From DATLCI01 sp035526435 (GTDB taxonomy: Bacteria; Acidobacteriota; Terriglobia; Terriglobales; Acidobacteriaceae): a stretch of 15,864 bases of DNA. Positions 1 through 8,148 of the stretch are shown one piece after another. Under the pieces are notes generated by a model. It made no database searches, was not told the origin of the DNA, and worked only from the letters and a program-made list of their open reading frames with translations. Both the position numbers and the translations under genes were made by a program. The stretch is from assembly GCA_035526435.1 (NCBI GenBank), contig DATLCI010000228.1:1-15864 (forward strand), read 5' to 3'. Within the stretch, counting starts at the first letter, position 1. Every line of letters starts with the position of its first letter.

Positions 1-260
1 GCGGTCTTGGTGTTCGCATATTCGTAATAACAGTCAGTGAAGTAGGCGCCGCGCTCGAGCAGCAGGCGAAAGCCTCCGGGAACGAACTGGTCACGATAGC
101 GTTCCAGGTAGTCAGCGCGAAACTGGTCAATGATGATGACGACGACCAGCTTAGGTCGTCCGTTGTAGGCGGAGGCTTGGGCGGTAGGGATCAGCGCACT
201 GGGCGCACAAAGCGTGAAAACAAGGAGGAGGGCAAAGAGGCGGCGCGAGGCAGTTTTCAT
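1..260 (-). CDS. PafA-like alkaline phosphatase/type I phosphodiesterase, N-terminal fragment
   Basis: The gene begins at an ATG at 260 and runs off the left edge; about 86 residues are visible. The first 26 or so form a signal peptide (basic MKTASRR start, hydrophobic core LFALLLVFTLC, then a cleavage region near AQA), so the enzyme is exported. After it come PKLVVVIIIDQFRADYLERY, with the metal-binding Asp of the alkaline phosphatase superfamily, and GGFRLLLERGAYF. The visible end is YANTKT, which in this family leads into the nucleophile-Thr motif. This arrangement is typical of PafA-type phosphate-irrepressible phosphatases and related phosphodiesterases, which release phosphate from monoesters in the periplasm. 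Phosphatase cannot be separated from phosphodiesterase without the rest. It is divergent from serS, with only 48 bp between the two starts. Confidence 0.8.
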   Translation of the reverse strand, partial: MKTASRRLFALLLVFTLCAPSALIPTAQASAYNGRPKLVVVIIIDQFRADYLERYRDQFVPGGFRLLLERGAYFTDCYYEYANTKT

Positions 261-308
261 AGGCAAGGGTAGTGTAATAGAAGTCTTTCATTTAGATTAG
301 AACCTCCT

Positions 309-1601
309 ATGCTTGAGCTCGCCTTCGTCCGCGACAACCTGCCCATCATCCGGGAGAAGCTGCGCCAGCGTGGCATGAATCCTGATGAAGTCCTGGGTAA
401 GTTCCAGGAGTTGGACACCCGTCGTCGCCAGGTCATCACCGAGATGGAGACGCTGAAGGCGCAGCGAAATGCCGCGTCGCAAGAGGTAGCCGGGCTCAAA
501 AAGGCGGGCAAGAACGAAGAAGCCGGCACCTTGATAGCCAAGACCGGCGCCATGCGCGGCCAGATCGAGGAGTTGGAAAAACAGGCGAACATTCTCGAAG
601 ACGACATGCGCGGAATGCTCGCCGGCGTGCCCAACCTGCCGCATGAGAGCGTGCCCATCGGTGCCAGCGCGGAGCAGAATGTAGAAGTTAGAAAGTGGGG
701 CGCGCCTTCCAAGATAGATTTCCCCGCGAAGCCGCATTGGGAGCTGGGTGAGCAGCTTGGCATCCTAGACTTTGAGCGGGCTGCCAAGGTCAGTGGCGCA
801 CGGTTTGCCGTCTATTGGGAGTTAGGGGCAAAGCTCGAGCGCGCGATCGCTAACTTCTTTCTCGACGTGCACACCGCGGAAAACGGCTACACCGAAGTGC
901 TGCCACCCTACCTGGTGAATTCCGCTTCCATGTATGGCACAGGGCAGTTGCCAAAGTTTGCCAGCGACCTTTTCAAGTGCGAAAGCACCGACCTTTGGCT
1001 GATACCGACCGCGGAAGTTCCGGTGACGAATCTTTATCGCGATGAGACGCTGGATGCAGCTGCTTTGCCGCTGTCGCTAACCGCGTACACCCCTTGCTTC
1101 CGCAGTGAAGCCGGCTCGTATGGCAAAGATGTGCGCGGGATCATCAGGCAGCATCAATTTCAGAAGGTAGAGCTGGTGAAGTTCACGCGTCCGGAAGATT
1201 CCTACGAGCAACTGGAAAAGCTTACCCGGGATGCCGAATCGGTGCTGCAAAAACTCGGGCTGCATTATCGGGTGATGTCGCTCTGCACCGGCGACATGGG
1301 GTTTTCCTCCGCCAAGACGTACGACATCGAAGTCTGGCTGCCCGGACAGAACCTTTATCGCGAGATCTCTTCTTGCTCCAACTTTGAAGCTTTTCAAGCC
1401 CGTCGCGCCAACATCCGCATGAAGCGCGACGGCGGCAAGAAGACGGAGTTCGTCCACACCATCAATGGCAGCGGTCTCGCCGTGGGGCGCACCTGGCTCG
1501 CGGTACTGGAAAACTATCAGCAGGCCGACGGCAGCGTGCTGGTGCCGGAAGTGTTGCGTCCATACATGGGAACGGAGCGCTTGGTGCCGCGCAAGCGCTG
1601 A
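309..1601 (+). CDS. serS: Serine--tRNA ligase
   Basis: Cytoplasmic class II aminoacyl-tRNA synthetase that activates serine with ATP and charges tRNA-Ser (and tRNA-Sec where present). The 430-residue length is normal for a bacterial SerRS. Residues 1-110 hold the start MLELAFVRDNLP and the long charged coiled-coil arm that grips the tRNA extra arm. The catalytic core follows, with TAE (234-236) in the serine pocket, class II motif 2 FRSEAG at 264-269 (R265), a SCSNFEAFQARR segment that helps bind substrate, and motif 3 NGSGLAVGRT at 386-395 (R394). The family start lines up with the ATG at 309, although no Shine-Dalgarno precedes it (the upstream bases read AACCTCCT), so initiation may be leaderless or weak. 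It is not in an obvious operon, since the next gene lies 73 bp downstream with its own promoter candidate. Confidence 0.97.
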   Translation: MLELAFVRDNLPIIREKLRQRGMNPDEVLGKFQELDTRRRQVITEMETLKAQRNAASQEVAGLKKAGKNEEAGTLIAKTGAMRGQIEELEKQANILEDDMRGMLAGVPNLPHESVPIGASAEQNVEVRKWGAPSKIDFPAKPHWELGEQLGILDFERAAKVSGARFAVYWELGAKLERAIANFFLDVHTAENGYTEVLPPYLVNSASMYGTGQLPKFASDLFKCESTDLWLIPTAEVPVTNLYRDETLDAAALPLSLTAYTPCFRSEAGSYGKDVRGIIRQHQFQKVELVKFTRPEDSYEQLEKLTRDAESVLQKLGLHYRVMSLCTGDMGFSSAKTYDIEVWLPGQNLYREISSCSNFEAFQARRANIRMKRDGGKKTEFVHTINGSGLAVGRTWLAVLENYQQADGSVLVPEVLRPYMGTERLVPRKR

Positions 1602-1605
1602 AAAT

Positions 1606-1635
1606 TTGCCGCTTTGAGCCTCAAGGCCCTACACT
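1606..1635 (+). promoter_or_regulatory. Candidate sigma-70 promoter for the 1675-2920 unit
   Basis: TTGCCG (1606-1611) and TACACT (1630-1635) are separated by 18 bp in the serS-1675 intergenic gap. Each matches its consensus at four of six positions. A start near 1642 would give a leader of roughly 30 nt. This is pattern matching only. Confidence 0.3.
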
Positions 1636-1674
1636 TATTTCGGACCCATTCCCAGTGGGGTCGCCCTCAATCTA

Positions 1675-2040
1675 ATGAATCCTTGGAAGACCATTAAAGG
1701 TTACGTTCTTTGGACGTACGACCGCGGCGGCCTTCATTACGACGTGATGGTCACGCTCATCCTGCTGTTCATCTTCCTCGCGCCTCGGTATATCGACTTC
1801 AAGGACAAACCGCTGGAGCGTACTCCGCATCAAAGTGGAGTAATCGTCAAACCTGATGGAAAAGATGGGTTCTTTTATGAGGTCCCAGCCGCGGCAGTAG
1901 GCGACGCTCCGGATGTGGACAAAGCGCTGTTGCGCGTGATCGAACCCATTGCCGGAGAAGTTCAGTTATTGGAGACGCGTGCCATCACGAATGCGTCGGG
2001 ACATGTAGTGCTTTACCGGGTGCAGGTGCGGCGACCGTAA
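1675..2040 (+). CDS. Small single-span membrane protein of unknown function
   Basis: A 121-residue protein whose family I do not recognise. The N-terminus is short and includes basic and aromatic residues (MNPWKTIKGYVLWTYDRGG). One strong transmembrane helix follows at about 25-39 (VTLILLFIFLAP), then a polar domain of about 80 residues without cysteines, rich in beta-prone stretches and ending in LYRVQVRRP. By the positive-inside rule the C-terminal domain would face the periplasm, but this is weak. The gene ends 22 bp before the LolA-like gene, which has its own good ribosome site, so the two are probably co-transcribed. The pairing suggests a role at the inner membrane alongside the lipoprotein-carrier-like protein, but no function can be assigned. 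Codon use resembles its neighbours. Confidence 0.75.
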   Translation: MNPWKTIKGYVLWTYDRGGLHYDVMVTLILLFIFLAPRYIDFKDKPLERTPHQSGVIVKPDGKDGFFYEVPAAAVGDAPDVDKALLRVIEPIAGEVQLLETRAITNASGHVVLYRVQVRRP

Positions 2041-2062
2041 GCGTCGCTCGAGGAGTGAACAG

Positions 2063-2920
2063 ATGGTTACCAAACGTGGCATCGCGATCACCGCATTAGC
2101 CCTGGCCTTAGGTGCCAGCGCGCTTATAGCGCAGACCGCAACTTCGGGGCCATCGGCAACTTCCGCTCAAGCCTCGCCCCAAACCAAGACTCCTGCAAAA
2201 TCGAAGGCATCTACCTCGAAAACCACCGCCAAGATTCCGGCCAAGGCTGTCCCTGCGCCAGCGCCAGCCGCGCCAGCCAAGGTTGAGCCGGCCAAGGGCA
2301 GCGCTGATCTTGAAGCGGTGCTTGACCAGTTGGACAAAGCTTCATCCGACTTCAAGTCCACCGAAGCGGAGTTCGTCTGGGAGCAATATCAGAAAGTGGT
2401 GGACGAGACGGACACGCAGAAGGGCAAGATCTACTTTGTGCGCCGCGACAAAGACAACACCAACATGGCGGCCAACATTGTGGAGCCCGACAAGAAAGAC
2501 CTTACCTTCGCCGAAGGCAAGCTGCGCTTCTATCAGCCCCGCATCGATCAGGTGACCGAGTATGACGCGGGCAAGAACAAAGGTGAAGTTGAGACCTTCC
2601 TGGTGCTCGGCTTTGGCGGACGCGGCCATGACCTGCCAAAATCTTTTAACCTGAAATTCGCGGGCTACGAGACCGTGGACGGTGTGAAGACAGCGAAGCT
2701 CGAGCTCGACCCCAAGGCGCAGAAGGTGAAGAGCACCTTCGCGCAGATCATCCTCTGGGTGGACACCGCTCGCGGCGTCTCCTTGAAGCAGCAATTCATC
2801 GAGCCTTCCGGCGATTACCGGCTGGCAAAGTATTCCAACTTCAAGATGAACGGCAAGATCAGCGATGAGGTTTTTAAGCTGAAGACCACCTCCAAGACGA
2901 AGATCGTCAAGCAGCAGTAG
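2063..2920 (+). CDS. LolA-like outer-membrane lipoprotein carrier family protein
   Basis: A 285-residue exported protein. Residues 1-24 are a signal peptide (basic MVTKRG, then ITALALALGASALIAQ). Residues 25-80 form a low-complexity Ala/Pro/Lys/Thr linker that probably spans envelope space. From about 83 the sequence fits the LolA/LolB-type half-barrel: LDQLDKASSDFKSTEAEF, then paired strands (KGKIYFVRR, GKLRFYQPRIDQVTEY), GYETVDGVKTAKLELDP, QIILWVDTARGVSLKQQFIE and a final SDEVFKLKTT. LolA proteins carry lipoproteins from LolCDE to the outer membrane. Many acidobacterial paralogues carry this fold without proof of that job, so the role is family-level only. AGGAG at 2051-2055 sits about 7 bases before the ATG and supports the start. 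It follows the 121-residue membrane protein by 22 bp. Confidence 0.82.
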   Translation: MVTKRGIAITALALALGASALIAQTATSGPSATSAQASPQTKTPAKSKASTSKTTAKIPAKAVPAPAPAAPAKVEPAKGSADLEAVLDQLDKASSDFKSTEAEFVWEQYQKVVDETDTQKGKIYFVRRDKDNTNMAANIVEPDKKDLTFAEGKLRFYQPRIDQVTEYDAGKNKGEVETFLVLGFGGRGHDLPKSFNLKFAGYETVDGVKTAKLELDPKAQKVKSTFAQIILWVDTARGVSLKQQFIEPSGDYRLAKYSNFKMNGKISDEVFKLKTTSKTKIVKQQ

Positions 2921-2995
2921 GCCGCGAAACACCCTTACAAATACAACCAAAAGGCGTAGGATGACGTCTGACGGAACATCTACGGACTCACACTT

Positions 2996-3217
2996 ATGGC
3001 CCGCGTTCTTACTATTCCCGTAATGCCAGACCCAAACGCCCGTAAGGGGTCGCGCAAGTCTGATCCGCGCTATCTGGATGGACAGAAGCTGCTGGTGGAC
3101 GCGATGAGTTACCTGGCCAAAAGCGACCCTGAAGGCAACAAAGAGGCCGTCAGTCTGCTCTCAGAGCACTTCCGCACCCAGTTCCGCATGAGTGACCGGC
3201 CGGAAGCGCGCACTTAA
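2996..3217 (+). CDS. Small hypothetical protein
   Basis: A 73-residue soluble, charged ORF starting MARVLTIPVMPDPNARKG and containing a helix-prone region GQKLLVDAMSYLAKSDPEGN. I do not recognise it. Coding is plausible because the codon choices look like the neighbours' and the composition is balanced rather than Arg/Ser-skewed as in out-of-frame reads. No clear Shine-Dalgarno precedes the ATG. A weak promoter-like pair, TTACAA (2935-2940) and TAGGAT (2957-2962) with a 16-bp spacer, would give a short leader. Its last 57 bases overlap the 3' end of the opposite-strand glycosyltransferase. It could instead be a non-coding stretch with a chance ORF. Confidence 0.5.
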   Translation: MARVLTIPVMPDPNARKGSRKSDPRYLDGQKLLVDAMSYLAKSDPEGNKEAVSLLSEHFRTQFRMSDRPEART

Positions 3218-4615
3218 TCCAGCGACCACTACCGCAGCCAACACTAAGACCATGGGATAGCACTCGAGCGTGTACCGCGGCTCGGGATTTTCCAGCGTTC
3301 CGAGAAAAACCGTACGCAACAGCGTTATGGTGACCATCAGCGCGACGGCCGGCATGGCGCGAAATGTCAACGCCCCCCACATGGCCGCTCCCAGCAGCAA
3401 GAGATTCAGCGCGCCCATCGCAATAGCGACGGCCGACTCCGGAGGGTCATCAAACTCCCACCACCGCGTTTCCAGCGGCAGCATCTCGATGCGCGGACGC
3501 AGCCACATGTCGGCGATGCGCAGTGCGGGCAGCCACACGTAGTAGCGGAGGGGCGCATCCTCGATACGCTGGCGGGCCAGCGCGGCCAAGCGGGCGTCGA
3601 GTTCCGGAGTGATGTGGAACTCGCGATTGTAGTCGGCGAGCACCGCTAGCGTCTCCGCGCGTTGGGCGGCGGAGTCGAAGGCGCGTTCCGGCAGTCGCGA
3701 TGCGTCGACCTCTTCTCCAACACCGTCCCCTGGCATCTTCCAAAAGAAGTCCTCCACCGAAACGTAGTCAGCCACCCACGTTTTTGTCCAGCGATTGAAA
3801 CCGTGGGTAACGAATTCTTCCGGCGTATTGGCATAGCGCGGCGCCAGCGGCTGGAATTCGTGGAAGACCTTCCAGTTGCGATAAGTCCAGGGAGTCAGCG
3901 GTAGCAGCGCAAAGAGCAGCAGAACCAATCCTGCGCGCACGACTGGCCACCTGGTTGTGGCCCTGACGAAGCTCCACAACAGGTACAAGCCCAAACCCAG
4001 CAGCAAGATCATGCCGTCTGGACGTAACAAAATGGCGAGCGCGGTGGCCAGACCGCAGCCAACCCAATCAGTCATGCGCATATCGCGCAGACCCAATACT
4101 GCGAAAAGGACCGCGAGCGCCGTCGCAAAGATGGAGAGTGTCTCGGTAAGGGGCAGCGCTACATAGTTCGCGGTAAAGGGGCACACTGCGGCGAGGAGAA
4201 AGGCCGTCCAGGCCACGCGTTCAGAAAAAAGTTCGAGCGCGATGCGCGCGATGATCACACAAGTCAGCAGGTCAAATAACATTTGCGCATACATCGCCGG
4301 ACGCATCCCGGGCGAATCGCCGCCCAATGCGAAGATGGCTGCGAGGAAGCCTGGGTACCCGGGCAAGCGCACATACGTCGGGACGATGCCCTCCGGCTGC
4401 TCCATGCCAAAAGTGCCTTCGTGCAACCACGTTCGGGCGATCTCGGAGTACATCTCGCTATCGCCCTGTACCAGGGGAAATTGCAGGATAAAAACGAGAC
4501 GCAGCAGCGCTCCCAGCAGGAGGATGGTGAAAAAAGTCTTCGGTCGGGATCGAATCCAGGCAAGCACGCAGAGAGTATAGAGGACGCGGGAAGTGATTGA
4601 CCCCGCCAACCGCAC
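3161..4615 (-). CDS. GT-C (GT39/ArnT-like) integral membrane glycosyltransferase
   Basis: A 484-residue polytopic protein with about 10 hydrophobic helices. GT-C enzymes transfer a sugar from a polyprenyl-phosphate donor to an acceptor on the periplasmic face. The first large outer loop has the expected acidic residue (GDSEMYSEIARTW, D52 and E54), then RLPGYPGFLA (83-92) and PFTANYVALPLTETL (146-160, E158), matching the ArnT/PMT-like pattern. The acceptor could be lipid A, protein or a surface polysaccharide and cannot be read here. The longest frame starts at a GTG (4615) with no good ribosome site; a GTG at 4567 would still leave the first helix intact. It is head-to-head with the polysaccharide synthase fusion across 25 bp, which suggests a shared control region and perhaps a shared polymer. 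The 3' end overlaps the small + strand ORF. Confidence 0.85.
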   Translation of the reverse strand: MRLAGSITSRVLYTLCVLAWIRSRPKTFFTILLLGALLRLVFILQFPLVQGDSEMYSEIARTWLHEGTFGMEQPEGIVPTYVRLPGYPGFLAAIFALGGDSPGMRPAMYAQMLFDLLTCVIIARIALELFSERVAWTAFLLAAVCPFTANYVALPLTETLSIFATALAVLFAVLGLRDMRMTDWVGCGLATALAILLRPDGMILLLGLGLYLLWSFVRATTRWPVVRAGLVLLLFALLPLTPWTYRNWKVFHEFQPLAPRYANTPEEFVTHGFNRWTKTWVADYVSVEDFFWKMPGDGVGEEVDASRLPERAFDSAAQRAETLAVLADYNREFHITPELDARLAALARQRIEDAPLRYYVWLPALRIADMWLRPRIEMLPLETRWWEFDDPPESAVAIAMGALNLLLLGAAMWGALTFRAMPAVALMVTITLLRTVFLGTLENPEPRYTLECYPMVLVLAAVVVAGLSARFRPVTHAELGAEVL

Positions 4616-4640
4616 GCCCTAGGATGGAAGCAGCCTCGTC

Positions 4641-7600
4641 ATGTCCCAGCCTGTTTTTTACGACCCTGACCGGAAACGATGGAAACGCCTGCGTGTCGCC
4701 CTCGACGTGGTGGGCGTGGCCATCACCTTCGTTGTCATTGTCTTCCTGGTCTCGGTGGTACAAAGCGACACCCTTCCGACCCTGCTACAGAATGAAACGC
4801 GGCGACCGTATCGCGCGGTGAAGGAAGAGCCCAAGCGCAAGGCGACTACGCGCAAGTCGCGCAAAGCGGTCGGTAAGCCGGTCAAGACGGCGGGCATCAG
4901 CGGCGAAGGTCTGCGCGCCGCCTATTACGTCACCTGGGATGCGGGCGCATTCTCTTCGCTGCGGGAATATCACCAGCAGATCGACTTGCTGTTTCCCGAA
5001 TGGCTGCACATGACCTCGGTCACGGGAAAGATCTCCGGCGTCGCGGCCGGCAACAAGATGTTTGACATCATTACCCCGCGCGGCATACAGCCGGTGGATG
5101 ACAAGGTGATGCCTTTCTTGAAAAAAGAGGGCAGCGGAACGGACGTGGTCCCGCTCGTCAATAACTACGATCCCGTTTCCAAACAATGGCTGGCCGATGT
5201 CGGCACTTTTCTGATGGATCCCATCGCGCGGCGGAATTTTCGCCGGCAAACGCTGGCGTTTCTGCTTTCCGACGATTTCAAGGGCATCGCCATCGATTTT
5301 GAAGAGATTCCCTACAGCGCCCAGCCCGGATTACAGAAGCTGCTCGACGAACTCTATGCGGACCTGCATCCGCGCGGGCTGAAGGTCTTCGTCAACGTTC
5401 CCGTCGACAACAAAGACTTCGACCTGAAGGCGCTCTCCCGCAGCGCGGATGCGCTGATGCTGATGAACTATGACGAGCATCACGCCAACGGCAAGCCGGG
5501 GCCGGTGGCGTCACAGGAATATTTCACGCGCTACCTGCGGGAAGCATTGACGGTGGTGCCGCGAGAAAAATTGATCTGCGCCATTGGCAACTACGGCTAC
5601 GAGTGGACCACGGATAAAGATAAAGTTTTGGCCGCGCGCTCCTTCACCGTGCAGGAGGCGTGGCTTACTGCCAGGGAGTCCGATGAAAACGTTACGCTCG
5701 ACGCGGATTCACTGACGCCCCACGTTGCCTTCCTCGAAGAAAACAATCTCCGGCATGATGTCTGGTTCCTCGATGGCGTGACCGCGTTCAACCAGATGCG
5801 AGCTGCCAATCAGTTGGGGTTAAACGCCTTCGCGCTGTGGCGGCTGGGCGCGGAAGACCGCTCCCTCTGGGGCATCTGGGACAATCCCAGCGAGGCGGGC
5901 GCCGAGCACCACCTGGCCGACGTGCCCCCTGGCCAAGACGTTGATATTGAAGGCCGCGGCGAGGTACTGCACATTGAGCAGTATCCGCAAGCAGGGAAGC
6001 GCACGGTCACACTGGACGCCGCCACCGGCTTCATCAATCAACAAAGTTTCACGACTATCCCCACGCCGTACCAGATCATGCAATATGGCGCGAAGGAGAA
6101 GCAGATCGCGCTGACCTTCGACGATGGCCCCGACCCGCGCTTCACGCCCAAGATATTGGACATCCTGAAAGCAGAACAGGCGCCCGCTACCTTTTTCGTG
6201 ATCGGCATCCAGGCGGAGAAATATGCGTCCATCACCCGCCGCATCTATCGCGAAGGGCATGAGATCGGCAATCACACCTTCACTCATCCTGACATCAGCC
6301 AGATCGGCCGTAAGCACATGGAGATCGAACTGAACCTGACCGAGCGGCTGCTTTCGAGCGAATTGGGCGTCAAGCCGATCTACTTCCGCCCACCCTATTC
6401 GATTGATCAGGAGCCGGACACCGCGGACCAGGTGCGTCCGCTGGAGATCGTGCAGAACCGCGGCTACATCACCGTCGGCAACAAGATTGACCCCAACGAC
6501 TGGCGCACCAACCCCTCCCGCACTGCGGAGATGATCCTTGAAGACGTCCTCGCCCAGCTCGACCGCGGCAACATCGTGCTGTTGCACGACGGTGGCGGCG
6601 ATCGCAAGGAGACCGTCCGTGCGCTGCCCATGATCATCCGCGCCTTGCGCGAGCGCGGCTATGAGATCGTTTCCGTGGCCAAGCTGCTGGATAAGACTCC
6701 GCAGAGCGTGATGCCGCCCATCACCGGCATGGAGCGCGTGACCGCGCAGATCGACCGAGTGGCTTTCACCATCTTTGGCTTGTTGAACGCATCCATTGTG
6801 ATCATCTTTTTTGTCGGCGATTTTCTCATGACCGGTCGTCTCACCCTGGTCGGGTTAGGCGCGGTGCTGGAGCGTTTCTGGGGCAGACGGCCCATCGGGA
6901 CCCCGGTCTACACACCATCGGTCGCGGTGTTGATTCCCGCCTACAACGAAGAGAAAGTCATTGAACGAACGGTGCGCGCCGCAGTGCAGTCGGATTATCC
7001 GAATATTCGGGTCGTCGTTGTGGACGACGGCTCCAGTGACCACACTTACGAGATCGTAAAAACAATCTTCGGAGCTGACATTGCTGCCGAACGTCTTTTG
7101 CTCCTCACGAAAGACAATGCCGGCAAGGCGGCGGCCGCCAACTTTGGCTTGCAGCATATTCAGGAAGAGATCTTCGTTGCCATCGACGCCGACACCGAGA
7201 TCGCGTCCAACGCCATCTCCCGCATGGTGCCTTATTTTGCCGATTTGAAGATCGGCGCCATCGCCGGCAATGCGAAGGTCGGCAACCGCGTGAATCTCTG
7301 GACACGCTGGCAGGCGCTCGAATATATCACCAGCCAGAACTTCGAGCGTCGCGCGCTGGATCTGATCGGTGCGGTGAGTGTGGTGCCGGGAGCCATCGGA
7401 GCGTGGCGCACTTCAGCGGTGCGAAAGGTCGGCAACTATCCGTATGACACCGTCGCCGAAGATGCCGACCTGACCATGTCGCTATTGCAAGCGGGATACC
7501 GTGTTCACTATGAAGACCGCGCCCTCGCTTATACGGAAGCGCCGCTCACAGCGAGCGGACTCATGCGGCAGCGCTTTCGTTGGTCGTTCGGGATATTGCA

Positions 7601-8063
7601 AGCCGTATGGAAACATCAGGGCGCGTTCTTAAAAGGCGGCACGCTCGGATGGGTGGCGCTGCCGAATATCCTCATCTTCCAGATATTGCTGCCCCTGGTA
7701 TCGCCGTTCATCGATGTGATGTTCTTGATCGGCGTGCTGTCGTATGGAGTGGACCGCTATTTCCATCCCGAAGCGGCGGACCCGCAGAACCTAATCCGTT
7801 TATTGGTCTTCTTCGCCGTCTTTTTGGTCATCGATTTTGCGGCTTCCACCATCGCCTTCCTGCTAGAGCGCAAAGAGGCGCGGGTGCCGGAAGACAAGTG
7901 GCTGCTGTCGCAAGTCTGGCTCCAGCGCTTCGCTTACCGGCAACTGTTTTCGCTGGTCCTCTTCCGCACCGTCAAGCGCGCCCTCGATGGCCGCCCCTTC
8001 TCCTGGGACAAACTCGAACGTTCCCCGTCGATGAGCCACACTGAACTCGCTCCCAAGACATAG
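4641..8063 (+). CDS. Three-domain polysaccharide protein: GH18 + NodB deacetylase + GT2 synthase
   Basis: An 1140-residue inner-membrane protein. A basic N-terminus precedes helix 1 (about 27-43) and a Lys/Arg-rich linker (52-80). The GH18 domain (about 90-400) has GIAIDFEE at 215-222, with D219 and the acid E221 kept; the first two Asp of the classical DxxDxDxE motif are Lys and Ala, as in YaaH/SleL-like members. MNYDE lies at 275-279. The CE4 deacetylase (about 485-685) has TFDDGPD (492-498), HTFTHP (545-550), RPPYS (583-587), DPNDW (617-621) and LLHDGGG (647-653), so all metal and catalytic motifs are intact. After a helix at 707-727 comes the GT2 domain with DDGSSD (795-800), DADTE (849-853), EDADL (940-944) and QRFRW (977-981), the processive-synthase signature, then helices near 1008-1035 and 1051-1074. 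This topology puts GH18 and CE4 outside and GT2 inside. By analogy to PgaC plus PgaB it would make and partly deacetylate an extracellular beta-linked N-acetylglucosamine-type polymer. No outer-membrane porin gene is seen nearby. Confidence 0.93.
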   Translation: MSQPVFYDPDRKRWKRLRVALDVVGVAITFVVIVFLVSVVQSDTLPTLLQNETRRPYRAVKEEPKRKATTRKSRKAVGKPVKTAGISGEGLRAAYYVTWDAGAFSSLREYHQQIDLLFPEWLHMTSVTGKISGVAAGNKMFDIITPRGIQPVDDKVMPFLKKEGSGTDVVPLVNNYDPVSKQWLADVGTFLMDPIARRNFRRQTLAFLLSDDFKGIAIDFEEIPYSAQPGLQKLLDELYADLHPRGLKVFVNVPVDNKDFDLKALSRSADALMLMNYDEHHANGKPGPVASQEYFTRYLREALTVVPREKLICAIGNYGYEWTTDKDKVLAARSFTVQEAWLTARESDENVTLDADSLTPHVAFLEENNLRHDVWFLDGVTAFNQMRAANQLGLNAFALWRLGAEDRSLWGIWDNPSEAGAEHHLADVPPGQDVDIEGRGEVLHIEQYPQAGKRTVTLDAATGFINQQSFTTIPTPYQIMQYGAKEKQIALTFDDGPDPRFTPKILDILKAEQAPATFFVIGIQAEKYASITRRIYREGHEIGNHTFTHPDISQIGRKHMEIELNLTERLLSSELGVKPIYFRPPYSIDQEPDTADQVRPLEIVQNRGYITVGNKIDPNDWRTNPSRTAEMILEDVLAQLDRGNIVLLHDGGGDRKETVRALPMIIRALRERGYEIVSVAKLLDKTPQSVMPPITGMERVTAQIDRVAFTIFGLLNASIVIIFFVGDFLMTGRLTLVGLGAVLERFWGRRPIGTPVYTPSVAVLIPAYNEEKVIERTVRAAVQSDYPNIRVVVVDDGSSDHTYEIVKTIFGADIAAERLLLLTKDNAGKAAAANFGLQHIQEEIFVAIDADTEIASNAISRMVPYFADLKIGAIAGNAKVGNRVNLWTRWQALEYITSQNFERRALDLIGAVSVVPGAIGAWRTSAVRKVGNYPYDTVAEDADLTMSLLQAGYRVHYEDRALAYTEAPLTASGLMRQRFRWSFGILQAVWKHQGAFLKGGTLGWVALPNILIFQILLPLVSPFIDVMFLIGVLSYGVDRYFHPEAADPQNLIRLLVFFAVFLVIDFAASTIAFLLERKEARVPEDKWLLSQVWLQRFAYRQLFSLVLFRTVKRALDGRPFSWDKLERSPSMSHTELAPKT

Positions 8064-8083
8064 CCCCGGCAGAGTTGTAGAAT
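8055..8083 (+). promoter_or_regulatory. Candidate sigma-70 promoter for the aldehyde dehydrogenase gene
   Basis: AAGACA (8055-8060) and TAGAAT (8078-8083) are separated by 17 bp. The first overlaps the stop region of the preceding gene. Transcription would begin near 8090, about 59 nt before the ATG. The spacing is ideal and the -10 is five of six, so this is the better promoter candidate in the window, but it is still pattern matching. Confidence 0.45.
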
Positions 8084-8148
8084 CAAGGGTTGGGAGGGCG
8101 GCCAAGCGGCGGCCTGTACCCACAGCAATTTTCTAACGGAGATTCCCC

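Noticed and set aside
257..787. Long antisense frames over serS and other genes
   Set aside because: They are high-GC shadow frames with Arg/Ser/Ala-skewed composition and no family features.
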